Shown here piece after piece: positions 1-5,749 of a stretch of 7,765 nucleotides of DNA (the first letter of the stretch is position 1; the number at the start of each line of letters is the position of its first letter). This DNA comes from Actinomycetota bacterium (GTDB taxonomy: Bacteria > Actinomycetota > Acidimicrobiia > Acidimicrobiales > JAHWKP01). Below the pieces are notes generated by a model. That model worked only from the letters and a program-made list of their open reading frames with translations. It was not told where the DNA came from and did not search any database. Both the position numbers and the translations under genes were made by a program. The stretch lies in assembly GCA_019347775.1 (NCBI GenBank), contig JAHWKP010000080.1:1-7765 (forward strand). The letters are read 5' to 3'.

Positions 1-2
1 GG

Positions 3-740
3 CGCGTCCGGATCCAGCAGACGCGTGACGTCACGGCCTCGCAGGGCGCCGTCAGCGGTGCGTGGCTGGGGACGCTGGCCGGGCTCTTCGTGGCCCAGCC
101 GATCCTCGGAGCCGCGCTCGGCGCTGCCGCGGGTGGGCTGTTCGGCAAGCTGCGCGACCACGGCATCGACGACGGCGAGATGAAGCAGCTCGGCGAGGAG
201 CTGCAGGACGGCGAGGCGGCCCTGTTCCTGCTGATCGAGTCGCGGCGGGCGGCGCGGACCGCGCCTGACGGATCGATGGTGTTGCTGGCTGAGCAAGACC
301 GCGCCTTGTGGGATCGAGATTTGATCGTCGAAGGCCAGGGGCTCGTGCGGCGATGCCTACGTCGCAACGACCCTGGGCCGTATCAGATCCAGGCGGCGAT
401 CAACGCGGTGCACAGCGACGCGATCCGAGCCGAGGACACCGACTGGACGCAGATCCTGCGCCTCTACGACCAGTTGCTCATCTTCGTGCCGACGCCGATC
501 GTCGCGCTGAACAGAGCAGTCGCTCTGGCCGAGGTCGAGGGGGTGGATGCGGCGTTGGCCGTCGTCGACGAGCTCGACCTCGGCGGCTTCCACCTTTTCC
601 ACGCCACCCGCGCCGATTTGCTACGCCGCGCTGGACGGCGGGGCGAGGCCGCGGCGGCCTACCAGGCCGCGCTGGCGCTAGCCGGGAACGCGGCGGAGCG
701 CTCCTTGCTCGAACGTCGGCTTGCAATGATGGGCCCATGA
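3..740 (+). CDS. Hybrid ORF, 5' open: DUF1269-like membrane segment fused in frame to the C-terminal part of an ECF42-type sigma factor
   Basis: The frame is open from the window edge, with 245 residues visible and no start seen; the GTG at 90 is internal. Residues about 1-78 match the DUF1269 membrane family: GAVSGAWLGTLAGLF, then a Gly/Ala-rich hydrophobic stretch, then GIDDGEMKQLGEEL and a GEAALFLLI end. From about residue 80 the protein is the C-terminal region of COG4941/ECF42 sigma factors: SRRAART, LLAEQDRALWDRDLI, GPYQIQAAINAVHSDA, EDTDWTQILRLYDQLL, PIVALNRAVALAEV, then a TPR-like end. ECF42 proteins are usually about 400 residues, with sigma-2 and sigma-4 DNA- and core-binding regions at the N-terminus; none of that is present, so this ORF cannot act as a sigma factor as written. 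The stop overlaps the next start (ATGA). Family recognition of both halves is solid. Whether the fusion is real is doubtful: it may be a chimeric join near 210-245. Confidence 0.8.
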   Translation, partial: RVRIQQTRDVTASQGAVSGAWLGTLAGLFVAQPILGAALGAAAGGLFGKLRDHGIDDGEMKQLGEELQDGEAALFLLIESRRAARTAPDGSMVLLAEQDRALWDRDLIVEGQGLVRRCLRRNDPGPYQIQAAINAVHSDAIRAEDTDWTQILRLYDQLLIFVPTPIVALNRAVALAEVEGVDAALAVVDELDLGGFHLFHATRADLLRRAGRRGEAAAAYQAALALAGNAAERSLLERRLAMMGP

Positions 741-985
741 CGAGAGATGTCGAGCGGAACTATCCGATCCCGGAATTCGTTGCGAAGCTGCGGCGGCTCG
801 CCGACGCGCTGGAGTCAGGCAGGAGCTTTCGGATCCAGGTCGCGGGGGAGCGCTTCCGGGTTCCGAAGCGGGCTGAGGTCAGTGTCGAGCACGAACGCGA
901 GGACGACGAGGAAGAAGTCGAGTTCCAGTTGAAGTGGAAGCTGGCCGACCTCGAAGACGACGCCGGAGACGAGACCGAGGTCTGA
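737..985 (+). CDS. Amphi-Trp domain protein
   Basis: This is a small acidic cytoplasmic protein of 82 residues matching the amphi-Trp domain family. The pattern is a short helical N-terminus (ERNYPIPEFVAKLRRLADAL), then ESGRSFRIQVAGERFRVPKRAEVSVEHE, an acidic DDEEEVEF patch and the ending FQLKWKL with its characteristic Trp. The molecular role of the family is not established. The ATG at 737 overlaps the TGA of the sigma-like ORF as ATGA, and I see no strong Shine-Dalgarno, so translation is probably coupled to the upstream gene. No signal peptide or membrane segment is present. The family call is strong because the length and all blocks fit; only the function is unknown. Confidence 0.85.
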   Translation: MTRDVERNYPIPEFVAKLRRLADALESGRSFRIQVAGERFRVPKRAEVSVEHEREDDEEEVEFQLKWKLADLEDDAGDETEV

Positions 986-1097
986 TCGCCCTCGGAGTAA
1001 TCCTCTCTCCCCACGTCAATGAGGTTCTCATACCGCCCGGCAATCCCTACGTGTCAACATCGGTGATTGCCCATACGGCGTCGATAGAGGGAGTGAC
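986..1097. other. Intergenic spacer upstream of the 1098-2321 gene pair
   Basis: This 112-base non-coding gap follows the amphi-Trp gene. The final bases hold a ribosome binding site (AGAGGGAG, 1086-1093) four bases before the ATG at 1098. A promoter for the next two genes is expected here, but I see only weak candidates (TGTCAA near 1051 and CATACG near 1072, too close together). No convincing terminator hairpin is visible. Confidence 0.4.
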
Positions 1098-1706
1098 ATG
1101 ACGGAACCAACGGATCCGACTGAACCGGTACCGAGGACTGAGCGCGTATCAAGGACTGAGCGAGTAGAAGAGTCCGATCCTGTAGCCGCGGAGCGAGCGT
1201 GGTGGCAGAACGCGTGGCTCATAGTCCCTATCGCGATCATCCTGATGATCGTGCTGATCGCGTTGTTCACCAACCGCCCCGAGCCTGCCCGGCTCGACAC
1301 CGACGACGAAACGACAACGACCCAGCGCGAAGACGATGAGGTTGTCGTGCCTACCGAGCCCGACGTCGCCACCACGACCACCACCACTCCGCAGGAAACC
1401 ACCACCACGGAGCAAGCGGCCTGGCAGGAAGTCACCCGCCTCGAGGGCACCTCACAGAAGCGCGGCGATGTTTTCACGCTCCCGGAAGGCGACGCCCGGC
1501 TGCGCTACGAGAGCAGGGCCGACGTCTTTTCTGTGTACGTCGTGGACGAGGGCGACACGGTGGACGAGTCAGGTGCCGTGCCCGAAGTGACCTGCGCTGA
1601 GGAGTGCGCCGACGAGACACGCCTGGCCAAGAGCCCGGGTAAGTATTACCTCGAGGTCGATGCCTCCGGCGGAGCGTGGGTCGTCGTCGTCGAAGTCCTC
1701 GCCTAG
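1098..1706 (+). CDS. Membrane-anchored protein with Thr-rich stalk and small exported C-terminal domain
   Basis: The protein has 202 residues and no named family that I recognise. Residues 1-36 are a charged Pro/Thr/Glu-rich cytoplasmic tail with a short PRTERV/SRTERV repeat. Residues 40-57 form one transmembrane helix (LIVPIAIILMIVLIALF). Residues 60-107 are a low-complexity acidic and Thr-rich linker (TTTT, ATTTTTTP, ETTTTEQ), as found in actinobacterial surface stalks. Residues about 108-202 look like a compact beta-rich domain: WQEVTRLEGTSQKRGDVFTL, then VFSVYVVDEG, a CAEEC pair (C166, C170), GKYYLEVDASGGAWVVVVEV. Topology is probably N-in/C-out with the domain outside the membrane. The start is fixed by AGAGGGAG at 1086-1093. 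The next gene starts 45 bases downstream with its own good ribosome site, so the two probably form an operon. A binding or sensing role outside the membrane is a guess only. Confidence 0.8.
   Translation: MTEPTDPTEPVPRTERVSRTERVEESDPVAAERAWWQNAWLIVPIAIILMIVLIALFTNRPEPARLDTDDETTTTQREDDEVVVPTEPDVATTTTTTPQETTTTEQAAWQEVTRLEGTSQKRGDVFTLPEGDARLRYESRADVFSVYVVDEGDTVDESGAVPEVTCAEECADETRLAKSPGKYYLEVDASGGAWVVVVEVLA
1134..1166 (+). repeat. Short tandem repeat, 18-base period, two copies
   Basis: The 15-mers at 1134-1148 (aggactgagcgcgta) and 1152-1166 (aggactgagcgagta) differ at one base and lie 18 bases apart. They encode the repeated RTERV in the cytoplasmic tail of the membrane-anchored protein. The unit is in frame, so copy number could change without breaking the gene. 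Confidence 0.6.
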
Positions 1707-1751
1707 CGACCCCCGGTAGCGCGCAGCGCAGCGACTCGAGGAGGCATCGTC

Positions 1752-2321
1752 ATGACCGGGCGGGTTTGGGCGGAACGAGTGGCCCGTTGGGGCGTGATCG
1801 TGGTCGTGGTGGCCGGTGTCGTTGCCGTCGCCAGCGGACTCGCGCTGGTGTGGTCTCCGGACCTTCCGGACGCACCGCCAGATGCGTGTCCGGATCCGCC
1901 GTGCTTCGGCCTCGACCTGGGTGGCGCATCACCGTTGCTCTTGCTGCTGTTGATGGCTCCTCTCCTACTGCTCGGGGTGTCGCTGCTGATGGGAGGACTC
2001 TCGCTGCTGCTCAGCCTCGTGGCTGCGGTACGGGGCCATGGACGCCGTGTGCTGGCGGTAGGCGTCGCCGCTGTGGTGGGCCCGCTGGTCGTCCTGGTCG
2101 GCGGCGAGGTTCTCCCGCACCTGCTCAACCCTTGTGCTCTCCCCGATCTGGCTGGGATGGAGCCACCCGGCTTTTGTGTCCGCACCCCGGAGGGGGTCGA
2201 TGTGCCGGACGACTGGCATGCCCTGGATCACGCGCTGGTCGGATTCCTACCGTTGTCGTTGGCACTGGCGTGGTGGTGGAAGCGGCGGGAGCCGACCGCA
2301 GCCGCCCCCCCTCCCCAATAG
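1752..2321 (+). CDS. Four-helix integral membrane protein with four predicted extracytoplasmic cysteines
   Basis: The protein has 189 residues and no family that I recognise. Hydrophobic segments lie at about 13-34, 61-94 (long, Leu-rich, possibly bent), 100-119 and 158-176. Positive charges at the N-terminus (RVWAERVAR), in the loop after helix 2 (RGHGRR) and at the C-terminus (KRRE) fit a four-pass protein with both ends inside. All four cysteines then fall outside the membrane: C46 and C51 in CPDPPC between helices 1 and 2, and C128 and C142 between helices 3 and 4. This suggests disulfides, which is inference. GAGGAGG at 1738-1744, seven bases before the ATG, is a strong ribosome site and fixes the start. 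The gene follows the Thr-rich membrane protein by 45 bases and is likely co-transcribed with it, so a joint envelope role is plausible. It runs convergently towards rnpB, with about 41 bases between the stop and the rnpB 3' end. Confidence 0.8.
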   Translation: MTGRVWAERVARWGVIVVVVAGVVAVASGLALVWSPDLPDAPPDACPDPPCFGLDLGGASPLLLLLLMAPLLLLGVSLLMGGLSLLLSLVAAVRGHGRRVLAVGVAAVVGPLVVLVGGEVLPHLLNPCALPDLAGMEPPGFCVRTPEGVDVPDDWHALDHALVGFLPLSLALAWWWKRREPTAAAPPPQ

Positions 2322-2362
2322 TTTTCCGCTACCAGGGGGCGCATCCATGGAGAATGGCGACG

Positions 2363-2701
<339 letters not shown>

Positions 2702-2719
2702 CATCAGTTCAATTGTCCC

Positions 2720-2748
2720 ACGGTGGGGCGGTCGAACCGCCCCACCGT
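2720..2748 (-). terminator. Strong hairpin between a secreted-protein gene and rnpB, possible terminator
   Basis: A perfect 13-bp inverted repeat (acggtggggcggt / accgccccaccgt) encloses a three-base loop. It begins nine bases after the stop of the secreted-protein gene (2758) and ends 18 bases before the rnpB 5' end. It has no following T-run on the minus strand (TGGGACAATTG) and none on the plus strand, so it is not a textbook intrinsic terminator. U-less hairpins are nevertheless often placed this way in high-GC actinobacteria. It occupies the position where an rnpB -35 element would be expected, so it may instead shape rnpB transcription or RNA stability. Confidence 0.6.
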
Positions 2749-2757
2749 CTGTGGACG

Positions 2758-3363
2758 TCAGAACTGGATGATCGCGCCCTCTGGGGCGTCAGCGGTGTCA
2801 GCCGTGAGCGTAAATACGCCCGTGCGGCGCTGCGCGATCACGTACAGCTTGCTCCATTCCGAGCCTGAGACCGGAGGTGCTTCTGCCTTCTTGAAATCCG
2901 CGTCCAGGGTTGCCATGGGAGCCTCGATGATCACGGCCTTGGCCTCGCGGTTGATCTCAGCCTTGCAGTCCTTGCACTCCATCTTCGCGCCCCCTGTGGC
3001 CGTAGCCGAAAGCGAGAAGTTCTGCGCGCCTAGGGGGTCCTCGCCCACGATGAACCAGTAGTTGACCGCGGCGTGGGTGAAGGCGAAGCGGAAGTAATAG
3101 CCGGTCGAGTACGTGGGGCGCCCGGCAGCCATCTCGGGCAGCTCTGCTGTCCAGACGAGCTTCCCGTCGACGGTCTCGATGGTGACTTTGGTGATGTCGA
3201 ACGCCGGGTCATTCGGCAGCGCATCTGTGCCGATCGCGAGGTCTTTGGCGTCGCCGGCCTCGTCCTCCCAGGTCAAGCTGGCAGCGTTGGCCGGGCTACC
3301 GGCCAACAGCACGCCGATAGCGGTGAACCCTACGAGGAGGGCGCGTACAGAACGGTTCTTCAT
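2758..3363 (-). CDS. Secreted ECKDC-motif protein, copy A of a tandem pair
   Basis: The protein has 201 residues with a clear Sec signal peptide: KNRSVR, then a hydrophobic core (ALLVGFTAIGVLLAG), then ANA-A, with predicted cleavage after about residue 27. The mature part opens WEDEAGDA, followed by DPAFDITKVTIETVDGKLVW, PEM, a Tyr/Phe-rich segment (GYYFRFAFT, YWFIVG), MECKDC (the only cysteines, CxxC) and a C-terminal TLTADTADAPEGAI. The alternating beta-like pattern and the GDA..DIT opening resemble DOMON or carbohydrate-binding beta sandwiches, but that is only an analogy. It is a clear paralogue of the gene at 3495-4088: 30 of the first 39 residues are identical and the ECKDC and TLTAD.A.APEG blocks are shared. 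AAGGAG at 3374-3379, ten bases from the ATG, supports the start. It probably has its own promoter at 3411-3450. The function is unknown; an exported envelope or extracellular role is likely. Confidence 0.85.
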   Translation of the reverse strand: MKNRSVRALLVGFTAIGVLLAGSPANAASLTWEDEAGDAKDLAIGTDALPNDPAFDITKVTIETVDGKLVWTAELPEMAAGRPTYSTGYYFRFAFTHAAVNYWFIVGEDPLGAQNFSLSATATGGAKMECKDCKAEINREAKAVIIEAPMATLDADFKKAEAPPVSGSEWSKLYVIAQRRTGVFTLTADTADAPEGAIIQF

Positions 3364-3373
3364 GGGATGGATG

Positions 3374-3379
3374 CTCCTT
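3374..3379 (-). promoter_or_regulatory. Ribosome binding site of secreted protein copy A
   Basis: AAGGAG on the minus strand lies ten bases upstream of the ATG at 3363. The paralogous gene has the same AAGGAGC string in the same place, so the leader region was duplicated along with the gene. Confidence 0.7.
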
Positions 3380-3410
3380 GGGACGAGGCGAGCGGCGGGG
3401 CTTTCCGCCG

Positions 3411-3450
3411 TACGGTGATACTACGACGCCGAGGGCCGCCTTTCCTGCCG
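3411..3450 (-). promoter_or_regulatory. Promoter-like block upstream of secreted protein copy A
   Basis: On the minus strand this block carries GCAGGA (3448-3443), a 19-base gap, then TAGTAT (3423-3418), a plausible -10 hexamer. It aligns without gaps to 4131-4170 upstream of the paralogue, with 27 of 40 bases identical and the two sub-elements at the same spacing. The GGA-type upstream element is unlike TTGACA and could indicate an alternative (ECF-type) sigma factor; that is inference. A start near 3411 would give a leader of roughly 48 bases. Confidence 0.5.
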
Positions 3451-3493
3451 GGTCGGCCGAAGAAACCCCTGGTTGAACCTCCCAGGCGGCAGG
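3444..3493 (-). terminator. Weak inverted repeats after secreted protein copy B, possible terminator
   Basis: Just after the stop at 3495 the minus strand has a small hairpin, CCTGG/CCAGG (3486-3482 with 3472-3468), followed by GGGTTTCTTC. A wider CCTGCCG/CGGCAGG pair (3493-3487 with 3450-3444) encloses it. The outer arm overlaps the upstream element of the copy A promoter, so end-of-transcript and promoter signals may be interleaved here. Both stems are short, so confidence is low. Confidence 0.3.
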
Positions 3494-3494
3494 A

Positions 3495-4088
3495 TCAAAG
3501 GGTGAAGGCGGTGCCCTCAGGCGCCGCGGCGATGTCTGCGGTCAGGGTCGCCGTGATGTAGCGCTGGGAAATGACCTCGGGAGCCGTGACTTCCTCACCC
3601 GGGGCTGCATCCGCGTATTCGCCCGCCTTCAGGACCTCCGTGAGCGACGACAGAGGCGCCGTGGCGACTACGCGCTTGCCCTCGCGGTCGATCACTCCGG
3701 TGCAGTCCTTGCACTCCACTGCAGTGTCGCCAGGGCCCCGGAACTCGAAGTGTTCGCCGCCCTGCCATTCGCCTACGCGGAAGTAGAACTCCGTACCGGC
3801 GACGGTGAAGTAAAGCCGGAAGAAGTACCCGTAGGCGGGCGAGGGGTGGCCCTCGGTCATCTCGGGCACCACGGCCTCGTAGGTGAAGTTGGTGCCGTCG
3901 GAAGCCAGCGTCACGGTCGTGATGTCGAACGCCTTCTCGTTCGGCGTTCCGGGGACAACGAAGAAGTAGGTAGCGTCACCCTCCTCGTCTTCCCAGCTCA
4001 CGCTGGCGGCGTTGGCGGGAGTAGATCCGAGCAGTAGGCCGATGGCCGTAAATGCTACGAGAAGGGCTCTTACCGAACGGTTCCTCAT
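3495..4088 (-). CDS. Secreted ECKDC-motif protein, copy B of a tandem pair
   Basis: The protein has 197 residues from the ATG at 4088. A longer reading from 4133 adds 15 residues, but it would bury the signal peptide and the ribosome site, so I reject it. AAGGAG at 4095-4100, six bases before the ATG, supports the shorter start. The signal peptide is RNRSVR, then ALLVAFTAIGLLLG, then ANA-A, cleaved near residue 27. The mature part has WEDEEGDA, AFDITTVTLASDG, PEMTEGHP, GYFFRLYFT, YFRVGEW, VECKDCTGVIDREGK and TLTADIAAAPEGTAF, the same block order as copy A. The sole cysteines are the CxxC pair; with one CxxC per chain, a disulfide, a metal site or a lipid/haem-independent structural pair are all possible. 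The function is unknown. The spacing to copy A is 131 bases and holds a separate promoter-like block, so the pair are probably independent transcripts. Confidence 0.85.
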   Translation of the reverse strand: MRNRSVRALLVAFTAIGLLLGSTPANAASVSWEDEEGDATYFFVVPGTPNEKAFDITTVTLASDGTNFTYEAVVPEMTEGHPSPAYGYFFRLYFTVAGTEFYFRVGEWQGGEHFEFRGPGDTAVECKDCTGVIDREGKRVVATAPLSSLTEVLKAGEYADAAPGEEVTAPEVISQRYITATLTADIAAAPEGTAFTL

Positions 4089-4094
4089 CGAAGG

Positions 4095-4100
4095 CTCCTT
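4095..4100 (-). promoter_or_regulatory. Ribosome binding site that fixes the start of secreted protein copy B
   Basis: AAGGAG on the minus strand lies six bases before the ATG at 4088. It falls inside the longer reading frame that begins at 4133 and argues for the inner start, which also places the signal peptide at the N-terminus as in the paralogue. Confidence 0.8.
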
Positions 4101-4130
4101 GGAGTCAGATTGGGGGCGGATTTCGACCGT

Positions 4131-4170
4131 CACTATGATCCTACGCCGCCGACCGCCCGGAGTCCTGCTG
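4131..4170 (-). promoter_or_regulatory. Promoter-like block upstream of secreted protein copy B
   Basis: On the minus strand, GCAGGA (4168-4163) and TAGGAT (4143-4138) lie at the same 19-base gap as in the block upstream of copy A, within a shared TCGGCG.CGTAG.ATCA core. Conservation of the spaced elements between duplicates whose surrounding sequence has diverged is the main evidence for function. A start near 4131 gives a leader of roughly 43 bases. Confidence 0.5.
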
Positions 4171-4233
4171 AGTCGTCGGAGTCGGCGAATCGAACCCCGT
4201 CTCTAGCTGCCGATCCGGCGATCTTCGCCCGTC

Positions 4234-4249
4234 TGCGATAGTCGGGGCG
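4234..4249 (+). promoter_or_regulatory. Extended -10 promoter giving a leaderless GTG mRNA
   Basis: TGCGATAGT (4234-4242) fits an extended -10 (TGn plus GATAGT). A start six bases later would fall on the G of the GTG codon at 4249. There is no Shine-Dalgarno of normal spacing upstream of that GTG, only GGGG directly against it, and no clear -35. Leaderless GTG/ATG transcripts are common in actinobacteria. This is a prediction from spacing only. Confidence 0.4.
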
Positions 4250-5745
4250 TGCGGCGGGCAGTCCTGGCAACGATTACCACCCTTGCGGTGCTCGCCGGGC
4301 CGACGGCCCAAGCGACCCCCTTCGCCACTCCTATAACCAGAGTCGCCGTGCTCGACCGGACCACTACCTCCCTCGAGATTTCCCGGCTCGGATGGGACAC
4401 GGCTCCGCACGTGTTGCTCGCCACGAGCGCCGACTTCCCCGACGCCCTGGCCGCCACCGCCCTGGCCGCTTCCCTCGATGCGCCGCTGCTGTTGTTGCCC
4501 GCCGGATTCGTGGACGAGGCGATCTTCGCCGAGCTCAGCCGCCTGCGCGTCCAGGCGGTCACGATCCTCGGCGGACCAGATGTCGTCACGCCCCAAGCCG
4601 AGACCGAACTCGCGAGCCGCGGCATCACCGCCCGGCGGATCGCCGGAGCCAACCGTTACGCCACCGCCGCTTCGGTTTCTCTCGCAGCGGGACGATCGCC
4701 GAAGGCCCAGGCCGTGGTCGCCTCGGGCGAGTTCTTCGCCGACGCCCTGGCCGCGGGCTCGTTGGCCGCCGGTCCCGATCGGCTTCCTGTGCTCCTGGCC
4801 TCGATGAACGACGTCCCCGACGTGACCATGGCGGCGCTGGCCGAGCTGGGCGTGGCCGAGGTCATGCTCATCGGCGGCACGGGGATCCTGGCTCCCTCTG
4901 TGGAACAGGAGCTCGTCTCGGCCGGCCTGCGGGTGGCCCGCTTCGCCGGCCCCGACCGGTTCGCCACCAGCGCCCGGGTGGCCACCGACGCTTTCGCCCG
5001 TCGGGGGCCGGAGAACGTCCCCTTGGTGATGGCGGCGGGCACTACCTTCCCCGACGCTCTCGCCGCCGGGCCGCTGCTGGCCCGGATCGGTGGGGTCCTG
5101 CTTCTCCTGCCGCCCAACGATCTCGGACTCGATCCCGAGGGCGTGCGATTCGTGGGCGACCGGCTCGGCCGCCTCACTAATCCCTTGCTCCTCGGCGGCA
5201 CGGCGGCGGTAAACGGCATCGTCGAATGGCAGATGCGCTCTGTTCTCGCCGGCGACGCGGTGCCGGCAGCGGCCTTCGGCGACGGCCTGTACCGACTCGA
5301 CGGTGGATTCCCGCCCGGCACCTACCGCACCTTGGGATCCGCAGCCGGCTGCTACTGGGAACGGCTACGGGGTTTCTCGGGCCATCCCAGCGACATCATC
5401 GCCAACGACCTGGCCAACGAGACCATGATCGTGACGGTCCTGCCGTCGGACGCGGCATTCCGGGTTTCGGGCTGCAGCCTCTGGACGGCAGATCTCACGC
5501 CGGACGAGATCGCCAGAACTTCGGCCGACCGGCTCGCCGACGGCACCTGGCTGGTAAATACCGAGGTGCAACCCGGCATGTGGACGGCGTCGGGCGGAAC
5601 GACCTGTTACTGGGAGCGCGTCTCGGGCTTCGGCGGTGAGCTGAGCGAGGTCATCCAATCGGGCACCTCGCCGACCGTCACCGTCGAGGCCGGCGATCTG
5701 GGCTTCAAGTCCCGGCGCTGCGGAACCTGGTCCCTCACCGGCTGA
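4249..5745 (+). CDS. Secreted cell-wall-binding repeat 2 protein with two C-terminal Cys-paired repeats
   Basis: The protein has 498 residues from a GTG start. The N-terminus is a signal peptide (RRAVLATITTLAVLAG, ending near TAQA, about residue 22). Three cell-wall-binding type 2 units (PF04122-like) follow at about 28-127, 128-229 and 230-330. They show the repeated hallmarks FPDALAATALA, FADALAAGSLA and FPDALAAGPLL, ILGG/LIGG/LLGG, and IAGANRYATAA or FAGPDRFATSA; such repeats hold proteins non-covalently on the Gram-positive wall. The C-terminus carries two copies of a roughly 70-residue repeat, at about 344-413 and 426-495, each with G(L/T)(Y/W)-PG-, a CYWER motif and a late cysteine before (L/T)W. 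The only four cysteines are C368/C409 and C453/C491, suggesting one disulfide per repeat. No catalytic domain is seen, so the cargo is probably a binding module. The gene is divergent from the secreted pair and ends four bases from the convergent ORF at 5750. Confidence 0.92.
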   Translation: MRRAVLATITTLAVLAGPTAQATPFATPITRVAVLDRTTTSLEISRLGWDTAPHVLLATSADFPDALAATALAASLDAPLLLLPAGFVDEAIFAELSRLRVQAVTILGGPDVVTPQAETELASRGITARRIAGANRYATAASVSLAAGRSPKAQAVVASGEFFADALAAGSLAAGPDRLPVLLASMNDVPDVTMAALAELGVAEVMLIGGTGILAPSVEQELVSAGLRVARFAGPDRFATSARVATDAFARRGPENVPLVMAAGTTFPDALAAGPLLARIGGVLLLLPPNDLGLDPEGVRFVGDRLGRLTNPLLLGGTAAVNGIVEWQMRSVLAGDAVPAAAFGDGLYRLDGGFPPGTYRTLGSAAGCYWERLRGFSGHPSDIIANDLANETMIVTVLPSDAAFRVSGCSLWTADLTPDEIARTSADRLADGTWLVNTEVQPGMWTASGGTTCYWERVSGFGGELSEVIQSGTSPTVTVEAGDLGFKSRRCGTWSLTG

Positions 5746-5749
5746 GCAC

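Noticed and set aside
90..740. GTG at 90 as the start of the first gene
   Set aside because: The DUF1269-like pattern continues upstream in the same frame to the window edge, so 90 is internal to the protein.
308..985. A 225-residue ORF ending at 985
   Set aside because: Its first two thirds are an Arg-rich out-of-frame shadow of the sigma-like gene. Only the part from the ATG at 737 matches a family.
1028..1477. Minus-strand ORF of 149 residues opposite the Thr-rich protein
   Set aside because: Ser/Val low-complexity is the antisense of the Thr/Asp-rich linker codons. It has no ribosome site or domain.
3073..3561. Plus-strand ORF of 162 residues across the two secreted-protein genes
   Set aside because: It is antisense to a signal peptide and promoter region, and its translation shows no domain pattern.
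3495..4133. Longer start at 4133 for secreted protein copy B
   Set aside because: It would place 15 polar residues before the signal peptide and include the ribosome binding site and the likely transcription start in the coding region. The paralogue starts at the equivalent of 4088.
4656..5321. Minus-strand ORF of 221 residues opposite the cell-wall-binding gene
   Set aside because: It is an Arg/Ser/Pro/Ala-rich antisense shadow produced by high third-position GC; the plus strand has a clear repeat protein.
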